From contig CAKVCS010000001.1 of assembly GCA_934725785.1 (NCBI GenBank), positions 1 to 51,318 of the forward strand: 51,318 nt of DNA. The letters run 5' to 3'. The position numbers and the translations under genes are program-made. The notes below the pieces were generated by a model. It worked only from the letters and a program-made list of their open reading frames with translations. It ran no database searches and was not told the origin of the DNA. Positions 32,278-40,463 of this stretch are shown here, in pieces. This DNA is from an uncultured Bacteroidales bacterium (GTDB taxonomy: Bacteria > Bacteroidota > Bacteroidia > Bacteroidales > Marinilabiliaceae). Position 1 is the first letter of the stretch. Each line of letters starts with the position of its first letter.

Positions 32278-34554
32278 ATGCTGAAGGGGGTAGAGTTTCC
32301 ATCTCATCGACGTTTTAAGTCGCGGACGGAGTGGGAGCCAATAGGTTTCTTCTCCGACTGCCTCTGTAATGCGACCCAGTTCAACCTGATGCTCGGTTTC
32401 TTTTCCTCATCCGCCATAAACGTACTCGCCGACGGCTTCGCTTTCTTCATCTCCAATGGGGGCCGTATGAATCTGGTTATAAACGACATCCTAACTCAGC
32501 AAGACAAAAATGCCATAGCCGTCGGTGAGTATGCCAAGCCCATCCCTTTTTTTGACATACACGACGTCGAAAGGTTGAAAGCGACGCTGTCCGTGCGGGA
32601 CTCGCATTTTTTCGATTGCATAGCGTGGCTCATACGCAATAATCGTATTGACATAAAGATTGTCGCGCCAAAGGGCGGGGTGGGGATTTCTCACACCAAG
32701 ATGGGTGTTTTCTGTGATGGTGCGAACAAAGTGGGTTTTGACGGATCTTGTAATTTCTCGCGGTCGGCATTGGTGGACAATATCGAGAGTCTCACGGTGT
32801 GCTGCGATTGGGACGGTAACACTGCATCCGCAACCATAGACAGGCTGAGCGATGAGTTCGATCTTGTCTTCTCAGGCAATGATGATAGTGTTGTTTTTGT
32901 GCCCACCGATAAGGTTAAGACCAGTGTCACCGAGTTGTTTAAGGACAAGACTATAGACGAATTGCTTGAAGACGAATACAAATTGATTAAGCACGACTGT
33001 GCAAAATCTGCGCTGCCAGACTCGGTGATAAAGGCTCTGGCAAAAGCCAAGATGAAGATAGAGACCGCGATAGAGATGGGCAAATCAAAGTACGAAGTAC
33101 AGAACGTCGAGTCGATAGGCCTTGTTAAGCCTTGTTTCCCCTATGCGTCCGGCCCTCGCGAATACCAAAAGCAGGCATTCCTGAATTGGAAGAACAATAA
33201 GCAGAAAGGCTTGTTCGCGATGGCGACTGGCACGGGTAAAACCATTACTTCACTAAATTGCCTTCTCGAGATATACAAGAGGTTAGGTTATTACAAAGCT
33301 ATCATTCTTGTACCGACAATAGCGCTTCTTGACCAATGGGAAGCCGAATGCCGTAAGTTTAATTTCCGGACGGTTATAAAAGTTTGCTCCAAGGCCAGTG
33401 ATTGGAAATCGCAGGTAGCGCATATACGTCTGCTCGAAATGACGAACCCCGACAACGATTTATCATACGTTGTTATATCAACATATGCGTCATACGTAAG
33501 GTCTAATGTCTTTAACGAGCTGAACCATTTTACAAAAAACAAGCTCCTGTTGATAGCCGATGAGTGTCATAATATGGGTGGCGGGTTGATGGCTCAGCGC
33601 ATGCAAGACATTAAATATGTGCGCCGCATAGGTCTCTCGGCAACGCCCGATAGGCAGTCTGATGATGTCGGCAACCGCAAGCTTATGGATTTCTTCGGAT
33701 GTGACGGCGGTTACACTTTCGAGTACTCTATGGCCGATGCCATACAGAACGGTGCTTTGTGCCGTTACTACTATTATCCGCACGTAGTTCGACTGACAGA
33801 GAGTGAGATGTCCGACTACGTCGAGCTTTCAAAGGCGATAGTCAAACTCCTTGGGATCAAAGATGACACAGGTCAGGACCGCCTTAAAATGCTAATGCTG
33901 AAACGTAAACGCATAATACATAAGGCGGCCAACAAGCTGCCCATTTTTCAGCAAATAATCGAGCAAAGAATCAAGGAGAAAGGGAATCTGAAATACGCTT
34001 TGGTCTACGTGCCCGAGGGAGACAGGCCTGACAATTACGAGGCTGAAATATCAGATTTGGATGATTCGGGTTGCTCTGATCACGATACAGAGCATCTCAT
34101 TGACGATTTCACTCGGATTGTGCGCGATATTGATTCTCATATTACAGTCCGTAAGTTCACGTCTGTTTCTTCCGACAGAGACGCAATGCTGAAGGATTTC
34201 GCCTCCGGCGCAATCGATGTACTTGTATCAATGAAGTGTTTAGACGAGGGTGTTGACGTCCCGCGAAGTGAGTTGGCCATATTTTGCGCAAGTACGGGAA
34301 ACCCGCGGCAGTTCATACAGCGTCGCGGCCGTGTGCTAAGAACTCATAAAGATAAGCGCTTCGCCGTCATTCACGACCTCGTCGTTGTGCCCGACAATGT
34401 TTTCAATCATGATTGCTATGCTTATGAGAAAAATTTGGTTCAAGCCGAGTTGAGCCGAGTGCGTGATTTTGCGTTGCTCTCAGAGAACATTACCGATACG
34501 GTCAATGAATTGTCCGATGTGTTGCGGCGTTACAATTTGTCCATATTTGAATAG
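32278..34554 (+). CDS. PLD-like nuclease / SF2 DEAD-box helicase fusion
   Basis: The 758-residue protein starts with a phospholipase-D-fold nuclease: HTKMGVFCD (HxKxxxxxD, about residues 140-148) with FDGSCNFSRSAL and the N-x-E that completes one HKD half-site. A superfamily 2 helicase follows: ATGTGKT (Walker A, about residues 317-323), IADECHN (DExH box), LSATPDR (motif III) and a C-terminal QRRGRVLRTHKD (motif VI). This fusion is what I remember for the phosphorothioation-linked restriction enzyme family (TIGR04095). It starts directly after the DndC-like stop. Single half-site PLD enzymes normally dimerise to cut DNA; helicase-guided DNA cleavage is inferred. Confidence 0.85.
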   Translation: MLKGVEFPSHRRFKSRTEWEPIGFFSDCLCNATQFNLMLGFFSSSAINVLADGFAFFISNGGRMNLVINDILTQQDKNAIAVGEYAKPIPFFDIHDVERLKATLSVRDSHFFDCIAWLIRNNRIDIKIVAPKGGVGISHTKMGVFCDGANKVGFDGSCNFSRSALVDNIESLTVCCDWDGNTASATIDRLSDEFDLVFSGNDDSVVFVPTDKVKTSVTELFKDKTIDELLEDEYKLIKHDCAKSALPDSVIKALAKAKMKIETAIEMGKSKYEVQNVESIGLVKPCFPYASGPREYQKQAFLNWKNNKQKGLFAMATGTGKTITSLNCLLEIYKRLGYYKAIILVPTIALLDQWEAECRKFNFRTVIKVCSKASDWKSQVAHIRLLEMTNPDNDLSYVVISTYASYVRSNVFNELNHFTKNKLLLIADECHNMGGGLMAQRMQDIKYVRRIGLSATPDRQSDDVGNRKLMDFFGCDGGYTFEYSMADAIQNGALCRYYYYPHVVRLTESEMSDYVELSKAIVKLLGIKDDTGQDRLKMLMLKRKRIIHKAANKLPIFQQIIEQRIKEKGNLKYALVYVPEGDRPDNYEAEISDLDDSGCSDHDTEHLIDDFTRIVRDIDSHITVRKFTSVSSDRDAMLKDFASGAIDVLVSMKCLDEGVDVPRSELAIFCASTGNPRQFIQRRGRVLRTHKDKRFAVIHDLVVVPDNVFNHDCYAYEKNLVQAELSRVRDFALLSENITDTVNELSDVLRRYNLSIFE

Positions 34555-34560
34555 TGCTAT

Positions 34561-34794
34561 ATGAGTGTGTATCAAACCAAAGATGATAGAATGTTGCAAG
34601 CCGTCATATCAGACGAGCGACTTGTCAACTACTATGGCTACAATCCTAATGACTTCACGTCTATGTCTGACGCCTTAAATTCCGATGTGGTTATAGTTCA
34701 GGCTATTGCCAAAATCATCGATAAATCTGGTCAAGGGTGCAGCGTCACGGAAATTTATAATGAGGTAAGAGATTTGCTAACGGCGAAGATATGA
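34561..34794 (+). CDS. Small protein of the Dnd-like module (77 aa)
   Basis: A 77-residue acidic, helix-rich protein; sequence includes TKDDRMLQAVISDERLVNYY and GCSVTEIYNEVRDLL. It lies 6 bp after the helicase gene and its TGA overlaps the next ATG (ATGA at 34791-34794), which is strong evidence that it is translated. No fold recognised; database entries named DNA modification system-associated small protein come to mind but I cannot verify the match. A bridging subunit between the helicase and the SMC-like ATPase is possible. Confidence 0.75.
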   Translation: MSVYQTKDDRMLQAVISDERLVNYYGYNPNDFTSMSDALNSDVVIVQAIAKIIDKSGQGCSVTEIYNEVRDLLTAKI

Positions 34795-36965
34795 TTTTAA
34801 AAGAGCTGAAAATAAAAAACTTCCGAAGCTACTATGGCTATAATACCCTTTTATTTTCCAAGGGGCTGACGCTTGTTATTGGCGACAATGGAGATGGGAA
34901 AACAACGTTGTTCGAGGCTTTGGAGTGGTTGTTCAATACAACTGGTGCCCCCCAAAAAGAATCAAACATCTCCGAAATGCGAAAGTCTGAGTTGGAAATT
35001 GGGGAAAGTGATGAGGTATCTGTCTCCTTAAGCTTTGAGCATGACGGACATAAAGAAGTTGAAAAGTCTTTTACTTTCGAGAGGGAGTTAGGCGGCAATA
35101 TTAGCCTTAGGGACTATAAGTTCGTCGGATATTGTATTGATGGCGTTGAACGTTCTCGTACCGAGGGTGCCAAGCTTTTGGACAGATGTTTTGAGCCTGT
35201 AATCCGCACATACTGTTTGTTCAAGGGAGAGAATAAGCTCAACGTTTTTGAAACCCCTGACGCCCTTAAGACATTGGTTGAGACATTCTCAGGTATAAAA
35301 GACTTTGATAAAAAGGTTGACCTTACAAAAAGTTTTGAGGAGAAAGCTGCCAATGTGGTCAGCAAAGCTCTGCAAAACGACAATAAAGTGTCGAAGCAGA
35401 CGAAAGAGCTTACCGATAGAAGAACAGCTCTTTTAAACGAGATACAAGAAATTAAAATTGAGTTAAAAGAAAAGAGAAAGTCAATCGACTGGTATTCTTC
35501 CAAATTGCAGGAATTGGAAAGTAATCAGGACCTCTCAGAGCGCTATCAGCACTTGAAGGTTCGCATAAAAGGATTAGAAGATAAACGTGCTGGTTTAGCC
35601 AAACATGTGAAATGCGACTACAATGCAAAATTATTGGACGAATCATGGATCCTGCGTTCCTTTCCATCTGTCATGAGCGACTTCTCTGCAAAAGTCTCTG
35701 CGTTGAGCAAGGCGAAGAGGAGACTTGATAAGCAAGAGACAGAAAGGCGTGCTATGGCCGATGGCAAGCGTGAGGCTTACACGCAAATTCAGAAACTTGT
35801 AAATGATACAGTCCCACTGCCTTGGAACTTGCCAGACGAACAAACGATGAAGGAGATGATTGACGATGAGGTTTGTAAGGTTTGCGGACGGCCTGCGCCT
35901 AAAGGCTCTGAACCATATGAGTTTATGCGCCATAAACTGCAGGACTATCTTGACCACGTAAAGGCAGAGGCGAATAAGAAATCAAATGATTCTCAAGAGG
36001 AAGAGAAACCTCTGTTCGTCAATTCATTCATTGATGAGTTGCATTCTTTACAAATCAAATTTAGTGGAGACGAGGAGATTGCGGTCGCAAACACAGCAAG
36101 GAAAATTAGTGAGGAGTTAGAGTTCATAAACGCAAGAAAACTTCAGTATAATGAAGTCGATACGCAGCTGAACGATTTGGAAACAGAGGCAAACAACATG
36201 ATATTGCAGTCAGGATTAAGTGATGAACTGTTGTCGAAGAATTTTTCGGATTTAATAGGTTTTTTTGACTCTAAGAGTCATGCGGAAAGGCGCATGACGG
36301 AGTTGGAGGCAGAACTTAAGTCCAAGGAGGAGGAAGTCGAGCGAGTTAAGGAAGCATTGTCACAACTTGAGCCAGAAAGTACTATGACCCAGGTATTGCA
36401 ACGTGTTCATCAAGCTTTTGAAAATATTAGCAAGGCCTTCGAAAATGCCAAAACTCAGAACATTAACAAGTTCCTGCAGATGCTCGAGTCCAAATCAAAT
36501 GAGTATCTTCAAAAATTGAATGAAGGAGACTTCTATGGGGTAATCCATATCTGGAAGTCTATGGGAGACTCTGCGCATATAGAGCTTTGCAGTAAAAATG
36601 GAACACGCATTGAGAACCCCAATGGTGCGCTTAAGACGACAATGTACATGTCTGTCCTCTTCGCGATTTCTGAAATTACAACATTGAAAAGGGAGAAGGA
36701 CTATCCTCTAATCTTTGATGCGCCTACCTCTTCTTTCGGCAGTTTTAATAAGGAGCGTTTCTACAATGTCATCGACTCTATCGACAAGCAGTGCGTTATA
36801 TTCACAAAGGACTTGCTCAATGTAGATAAAGAGACAGGACTGAAAGAGGTTGACTGCCAGACAATCGATAAACTCTCTTGCCCCGTCCTGCGCATCGAGA
36901 AGGTTCTGCCGTTCAACGATAAGGATTTGTCTACTGTTCGAACTGTCATAAAGATAATAAGGTAA
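34791..36965 (+). CDS. DndD-like SMC/Rad50-type ATPase
   Basis: The 724-residue protein has the Rad50-like N-terminus MILKELKIKNFRSYYGYNTL and Walker A GDNGDGKTT (about 32-40). Long charged coiled coils occupy about 170-330 and 390-580, separated by a CKVCGRP zinc-hook motif near residue 360. The C-terminus has LIFDAPTSSFGSFNKERF, the Walker B/D-loop region. This layout is that of DndD, which works with DndC in DNA phosphorothioation. It overlaps the small gene by 4 bp and is followed by the 172-residue gene. Other SMC-like defence ATPases share this form, so the DndD assignment rests on the DndC-like neighbour. Confidence 0.83.
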   Translation: MILKELKIKNFRSYYGYNTLLFSKGLTLVIGDNGDGKTTLFEALEWLFNTTGAPQKESNISEMRKSELEIGESDEVSVSLSFEHDGHKEVEKSFTFERELGGNISLRDYKFVGYCIDGVERSRTEGAKLLDRCFEPVIRTYCLFKGENKLNVFETPDALKTLVETFSGIKDFDKKVDLTKSFEEKAANVVSKALQNDNKVSKQTKELTDRRTALLNEIQEIKIELKEKRKSIDWYSSKLQELESNQDLSERYQHLKVRIKGLEDKRAGLAKHVKCDYNAKLLDESWILRSFPSVMSDFSAKVSALSKAKRRLDKQETERRAMADGKREAYTQIQKLVNDTVPLPWNLPDEQTMKEMIDDEVCKVCGRPAPKGSEPYEFMRHKLQDYLDHVKAEANKKSNDSQEEEKPLFVNSFIDELHSLQIKFSGDEEIAVANTARKISEELEFINARKLQYNEVDTQLNDLETEANNMILQSGLSDELLSKNFSDLIGFFDSKSHAERRMTELEAELKSKEEEVERVKEALSQLEPESTMTQVLQRVHQAFENISKAFENAKTQNINKFLQMLESKSNEYLQKLNEGDFYGVIHIWKSMGDSAHIELCSKNGTRIENPNGALKTTMYMSVLFAISEITTLKREKDYPLIFDAPTSSFGSFNKERFYNVIDSIDKQCVIFTKDLLNVDKETGLKEVDCQTIDKLSCPVLRIEKVLPFNDKDLSTVRTVIKIIR

Positions 36966-36970
36966 CCAAT

Positions 36971-37489
36971 ATGTCCGATAGTTTATTCGATTTGTGGGCC
37001 AGGAGAGACCCGCAGTGGGAGAAAAGGTATGAGGATAACATAGTCAAGAAATTCTGCGACTATGGCCGAGGGGCCACCTCTTTGCGCGAGGATAGGGGTA
37101 AGCTCTTTGGCTCTGGATATGAAATATACATTGTTGCATTTTTCATTGGCTTGTATAACAACCAGAGGCGACAGCTTGTCGATGATGCAAAAAAGCGTAA
37201 GAGTTTTGGACACCCAATTCAAAATTGGGGGAATATAACTGCTTCAGTTGCGAATGGCAGGAAACCTTACCCCAAACTGCGTAAGTTTATTTTCATAGCT
37301 CTCATAGCTCGTGCCGACATTGATTTCATCGCACTTGAAGAAGGCGATATTAAGCCAGCCAAGGCTGTCGATATGTTAGTACAGCTGATGGAGGAATACG
37401 CCAATTGGGGCTTCCATTTTATTGAGGATAAGATGGAGGACGACGCAAATTATTTTTTCGTGAAACTGCTTTCCTCGAAGTCTTTTTAG
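36971..37489 (+). CDS. Last gene of the Dnd-like module (172 aa), unknown
   Basis: The 172-residue protein is mostly helical with conserved-looking segments GRGATSL, KLFGSGYEIYIVAFFIGLYNNQRR and GHPIQNWGN, then a C-terminal helix LMEEYANWGFHFIEDKMED. I do not recognise a family with confidence. It is longer than DndE (about 120 residues) and lacks the motifs I would use to call one. It begins 5 bp after the SMC-like ATPase gene and ends the operon, so it belongs to the module. A DNA-contacting partner of the ATPase is conceivable. Confidence 0.75.
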   Translation: MSDSLFDLWARRDPQWEKRYEDNIVKKFCDYGRGATSLREDRGKLFGSGYEIYIVAFFIGLYNNQRRQLVDDAKKRKSFGHPIQNWGNITASVANGRKPYPKLRKFIFIALIARADIDFIALEEGDIKPAKAVDMLVQLMEEYANWGFHFIEDKMEDDANYFFVKLLSSKSF

Positions 37490-37595
37490 GTTTTGACGCA
37501 CCAGACGGCAAAAGAACGGATGACGGTGAGCCCGAATCGTTAGACTGAGAGGATGATTAAGCTGCTCATCTCGTTACATATAATCTCGTAGCATT

Positions 37596-37644
37596 CTAAA
37601 AACCACGAAGCCGGGCGGCGAGGACACTCTCGCCGCCCGGCTTC
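37596..37644 (-). terminator. Rho-independent terminator of tRNA-Leu
   Basis: Perfect 16-bp stem GAAGCCGGGCGGCGAG / CTCGCCGCCCGGCTTC (37607-37644), followed on the minus strand by GTGGTTTTTAG. It lies 11 bp downstream of the tRNA 3' end. 37490-37595, between the island and this hairpin, shows nothing else recognisable. Confidence 0.85.
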
Positions 37645-37655
37645 TTCAGTTCCCG

Positions 37656-37737
37656 TACCCTGACCCGGGATCGAACCGGGACGGATCGCTCCATTGGTGT
37701 TTGAGACCAACGCGTCTACCAATTCCGCCATCAGGGC
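37656..37737 (-). tRNA. tRNA-Leu (anticodon CAA)
   Basis: Minus strand, 82 nt, class II form with a variable arm. The acceptor stem GCCCTGA pairs with TCAGGGT; the anticodon stem-loop is TTGGT-CTCAAAC-ACCAA, giving anticodon CAA (reads UUG); the T-arm is CCCGG-TTCGATC-CCGGG. A73 is the discriminator and CCA is not encoded. The 3' end faces the AT-rich Dnd-like island, the side on which tRNA-targeted elements normally insert, but no duplicated 3' end was found at the left edge and no integrase gene is present. Confidence 0.95.
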
Positions 37738-37792
37738 CTTACGTGACGCGAATATAGCAAAAAATCCGCTCACGCCAAACAAATGTGGGTCA

Positions 37793-38902
37793 TCACACGG
37801 CCGCCCGGCCTCCCGCCTGCGAACCCGCGTTATTGCTCAGGCGGTAGTCCCCGGGCGTCATCCCCTCATACGTGTAGAAAGCGCGCCGGAAAGTAATCAG
37901 GCTGTTAAAACCCGACATCGTCGCCACCACGTCAAGCTTGTGGCTCGTCTCGCGCAGCAGGCCCTTGGCGTGTTCCGTACGCCTGCGGTTCACGTAGTCG
38001 TAAAACGTCGTCCCCAGAGTGTTGTTCAGGTAGCGGCTCACGTACGTGCGGTTTGTGCCCAGCCGCTTGCTAAGCTCCGCTATGTTAAGCTCCTTGTCCA
38101 GGTATATGTGCTCCTTGTTAAACAGACGGACGAAGTCCGCCTCGAATCCGTACTTGGCACCCTTGATGCCGCTCTTGTTGTTCCTCATGTCAGATGATTC
38201 TTGTTCGTCATCGCCGTCCTCGCGGGCCTCGCTCACCACGTCCGCCACCTCCTGCCTGTACACGCAGAAGGCCAGAGCGAAAAGCACGGCGCTTATGCTT
38301 ATGTTATATATCACGTCTATCAGCGGAGAGTCCGCCACGCTCGCCATCGTCCACGTCACCAGTATCCCCAGGCAGCACCACACTATCCGCTTCAGCCACC
38401 GCAGGTCGACACCCTCCGTGTTGCTCAGGTTCTCTCGCAGCAGGCGGTCGAAACGCCTCACGGCGGCCGCCGTGTATATCACCGTCCCCAGGCCGTAGGC
38501 CACCGCAAGGCACATCGACACCGTGTAGAGCGTCTCGCTCCGAGTCGCCACGTAGGCGCACAAAACAGCGAAAAACGGGGCGGCGTTCATCGCCAGCAGG
38601 CGATAGCCGCTGTGCCGCGGGTGTGTCAGCTCATACATCAAGGCCGCCGCAAACGGCAGGACTGTCGTCTGGTACAGGTTCACGGTCTCCGTCTCGTGGC
38701 TGCCTATCATGTCCACCACGAAATACTGGACGAAGAGTATCAGGTTCATCAAGCTCAGGTGGGCGAAGAGGACGACGCCGGCGCGGTGGAGTACCGCCTT
38801 GTCGCGTCTCGCCGATAATATCGCGAGGCTCACCAGTGGTATGCAGAAGTTCATTCCAGCCGAGAAGTCTTTAAAAGACTCTACCGTAGCGATGGTTGTC
38901 AT
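37793..38902 (-). CDS. Membrane-bound AraC-family transcription regulator
   Basis: The 369-residue protein has about seven hydrophobic helices in residues 10-215 and a charged linker. The C-terminal AraC/XylS HTH pair starts near residue 265 (ELNIAELSKRLGTNRTYVSRYLNNTLG) and ends with the second helix pair LDVVATMSGFNSLITFRRAFYTYEGMTPGDYR, which is intact and canonical. Such 7TM-AraC proteins are common in Bacteroidetes and are thought to couple a membrane signal to transcription. It lies between the tRNA and frdB and is probably an independent transcript; no cognate target gene can be assigned. Confidence 0.9.
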   Translation of the reverse strand: MTTIATVESFKDFSAGMNFCIPLVSLAILSARRDKAVLHRAGVVLFAHLSLMNLILFVQYFVVDMIGSHETETVNLYQTTVLPFAAALMYELTHPRHSGYRLLAMNAAPFFAVLCAYVATRSETLYTVSMCLAVAYGLGTVIYTAAAVRRFDRLLRENLSNTEGVDLRWLKRIVWCCLGILVTWTMASVADSPLIDVIYNISISAVLFALAFCVYRQEVADVVSEAREDGDDEQESSDMRNNKSGIKGAKYGFEADFVRLFNKEHIYLDKELNIAELSKRLGTNRTYVSRYLNNTLGTTFYDYVNRRRTEHAKGLLRETSHKLDVVATMSGFNSLITFRRAFYTYEGMTPGDYRLSNNAGSQAGGRAAV

Positions 38903-39619
38903 GCTGTGCTTGCTTTAGCGAGTGTTAAGGCCCGGCCGCCAATATGCGCCGTCGGTCGCCGCCGTGTCTCATGGCGGCGCAGGTGGGGGTGCCCGCCTGT
39001 GCGGGGTATTTACGAGAAATGCGGCTCTCGGGTTTCCTGCCCAAGCTGATTGTTGACGCCGAGGACCCATTGCCGCCCCGAGTCCGGCTCGGGGGCGATG
39101 CCCCTGTTGGCGGACGCTCTTCGCCGTGCGCCGCGTTGTCGCTCGTCTCCCCGTCTTTCATCGTATGTATCGTCGCGTTAATTACTGTTGCTTGCATCAA
39201 ATCGTATGCAAAGTGAGCTAAAAGCCGCGACAAATCGGGGGTCTTGGCCTCTCCTTGTTGCTTCAATCGGTACAAAATGACGCTTTTTTACGCATTGATT
39301 TTATTAACGACCCCCTTGCGCCTTATATGTTGTTAACAATCAGGACATCCTGACGCTCCTGCACCTGCCTTCCTCCAGCCACCCGGCGTCATTGCCTTGG
39401 TTATTCAGTCCGGCATCTGCGACTCCGCCGTGCCATCCTCCGCCTTGGTTTCCGCTTCTTGTCAATTTCGCCTGCGGTCGCTGCCTTGCCGTCGCGCCTT
39501 TTGTCAGTGCGGCTTATTCCTGACATGCCGTGTTCCGAATGGCGCGGTTGTCGCCATTTGCCGCCATGTCTTCGCTCCGTCTCATGCCGTCTCTCTCCGG
39601 GGTGCGGCGGGGGTGGGGA
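38903..39619. other. Long non-coding stretch between frdB terminator and AraC gene
   Basis: About 700 bp with no convincing gene; the short frames on both strands lack codon structure or known motifs. It must hold the AraC promoter, but no perfect -7 box was found. Two adjacent palindromes stand out: TTGTTAACAA (39330-39339) and TCAGGACATCCTGA (39340-39353), set in an AT-rich patch (39260-39355). Confidence 0.5.
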
Positions 39620-39659
39620 CAAAAAAGTCAAGCCCCGACGTTGCCGACGGGGCTTGACT
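39620..39659 (-). terminator. Rho-independent terminator of frd/sdh operon
   Basis: Perfect 12-bp stem AGTCAAGCCCCG / CGGGGCTTGACT (39626-39659) followed on the minus strand by TTTTTTGTCCC, 26 bp after the frdB stop. Confidence 0.9.
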
Positions 39660-39684
39660 CCACATATGGTTAGTCCGCTCTCGC

Positions 39685-40440
39685 TTAGTCTTTCAGCTTA
39701 GCCTTGAGGAACTCGCGGTTCAGCCGCGCGATGTTCGCGATCGAGACGCCCTTCGGGCACTCGGCCTCGCAAGCGCCGGTGTTCGTGCAGTTGCCGAAGC
39801 CCAGCTCGTCCATCTTTGCCACCATCGCCTTGGCGCGGCGCGCGGCCTCCACGCGGCCCTGGGGCAGCAGCGCGAACTGGCTCACCTTGGCCGAGACGAA
39901 CAGCATGGCCGAACCGTTCTTGCAGGCGGCTGCGCAAGCTCCGCAGCCTATGCACTGGGCGGCGTCCATAGCCTTGTCCGCATCCTCCTTGGCAATGGGC
40001 AGGGCGTTGGCGTCCTGCGCTGCGCCGCAACGAATCGAGGTGTAGCCGCCAGCCTGCATGATCTTGTCATAGGCCGAGCGGTCCACCATCAGGTCGCGGA
40101 TCACGGGGAAGCCCGCCGAGCGCCACGGCTCTATCGTTATCGTGTCGCCGTCCTTGAATGTGCGCATGTGCAGCTGGCAGGTCGTCGTCTTGGCGTTAAC
40201 GCCGTGAGGGTGGCCGTTGATGTAGAGCGAGCACATGCCGCATATGCCCTCGCGGCAGTCGTGGTCGAACACGACTGGCTCCTCATGCTTGGCCACGAGC
40301 TTCTCGTTCAGCGTGTCAAGCATCTCGAGGAACGACATGTTGACCGAGATGCCCGGCATGTCGTATGTCTCGAAATGGCCCTTCTCCTTAGGTCCTCTCT
40401 GACGCCAGACCTTAAGCGTTATATTGATAGTCTTATCCAT
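39685..40440 (-). CDS. frdB: Fumarate reductase/succinate dehydrogenase iron-sulfur subunit
   Basis: Electron-transfer subunit between the flavoprotein and quinone. The 251-residue protein has the [2Fe-2S] ligands in CREGICGMC with a later TCQLHM, and the [4Fe-4S]/[3Fe-4S] motifs CIGCGACAAAC and CTNTGACEAECPKG in the C-terminal ferredoxin domain. It is the last gene of the minus-strand operon frdC-frdA-frdB, with 23 bp to frdA. In anaerobic Bacteroidales this complex mainly reduces fumarate as the end step of succinate formation, which is the basis for the symbol; sdhB would be equally used. Confidence 0.95.
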   Translation of the reverse strand: MDKTINITLKVWRQRGPKEKGHFETYDMPGISVNMSFLEMLDTLNEKLVAKHEEPVVFDHDCREGICGMCSLYINGHPHGVNAKTTTCQLHMRTFKDGDTITIEPWRSAGFPVIRDLMVDRSAYDKIMQAGGYTSIRCGAAQDANALPIAKEDADKAMDAAQCIGCGACAAACKNGSAMLFVSAKVSQFALLPQGRVEAARRAKAMVAKMDELGFGNCTNTGACEAECPKGVSIANIARLNREFLKAKLKD

Positions 40441-40463
40441 GAAAATCGAATACTGTTACCGGG

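Noticed and set aside
27103..37489. BREX type 4 interpretation of the island (PAPS-reductase-like gene present)
   Set aside because: No PglZ, BrxL or BrxC signature was seen; the DndC/DndD-like pair with PLD-helicase fits a phosphorothioation module better.
37540..37782. 80-codon minus-strand frame
   Set aside because: Runs through tRNA-Leu and its terminator hairpin; not a protein gene.
38925..39275. 116-codon minus frame and a 90-codon plus frame in the gap before frdB
   Set aside because: The frames overlap each other, lack any family motif and fit non-coding sequence better.
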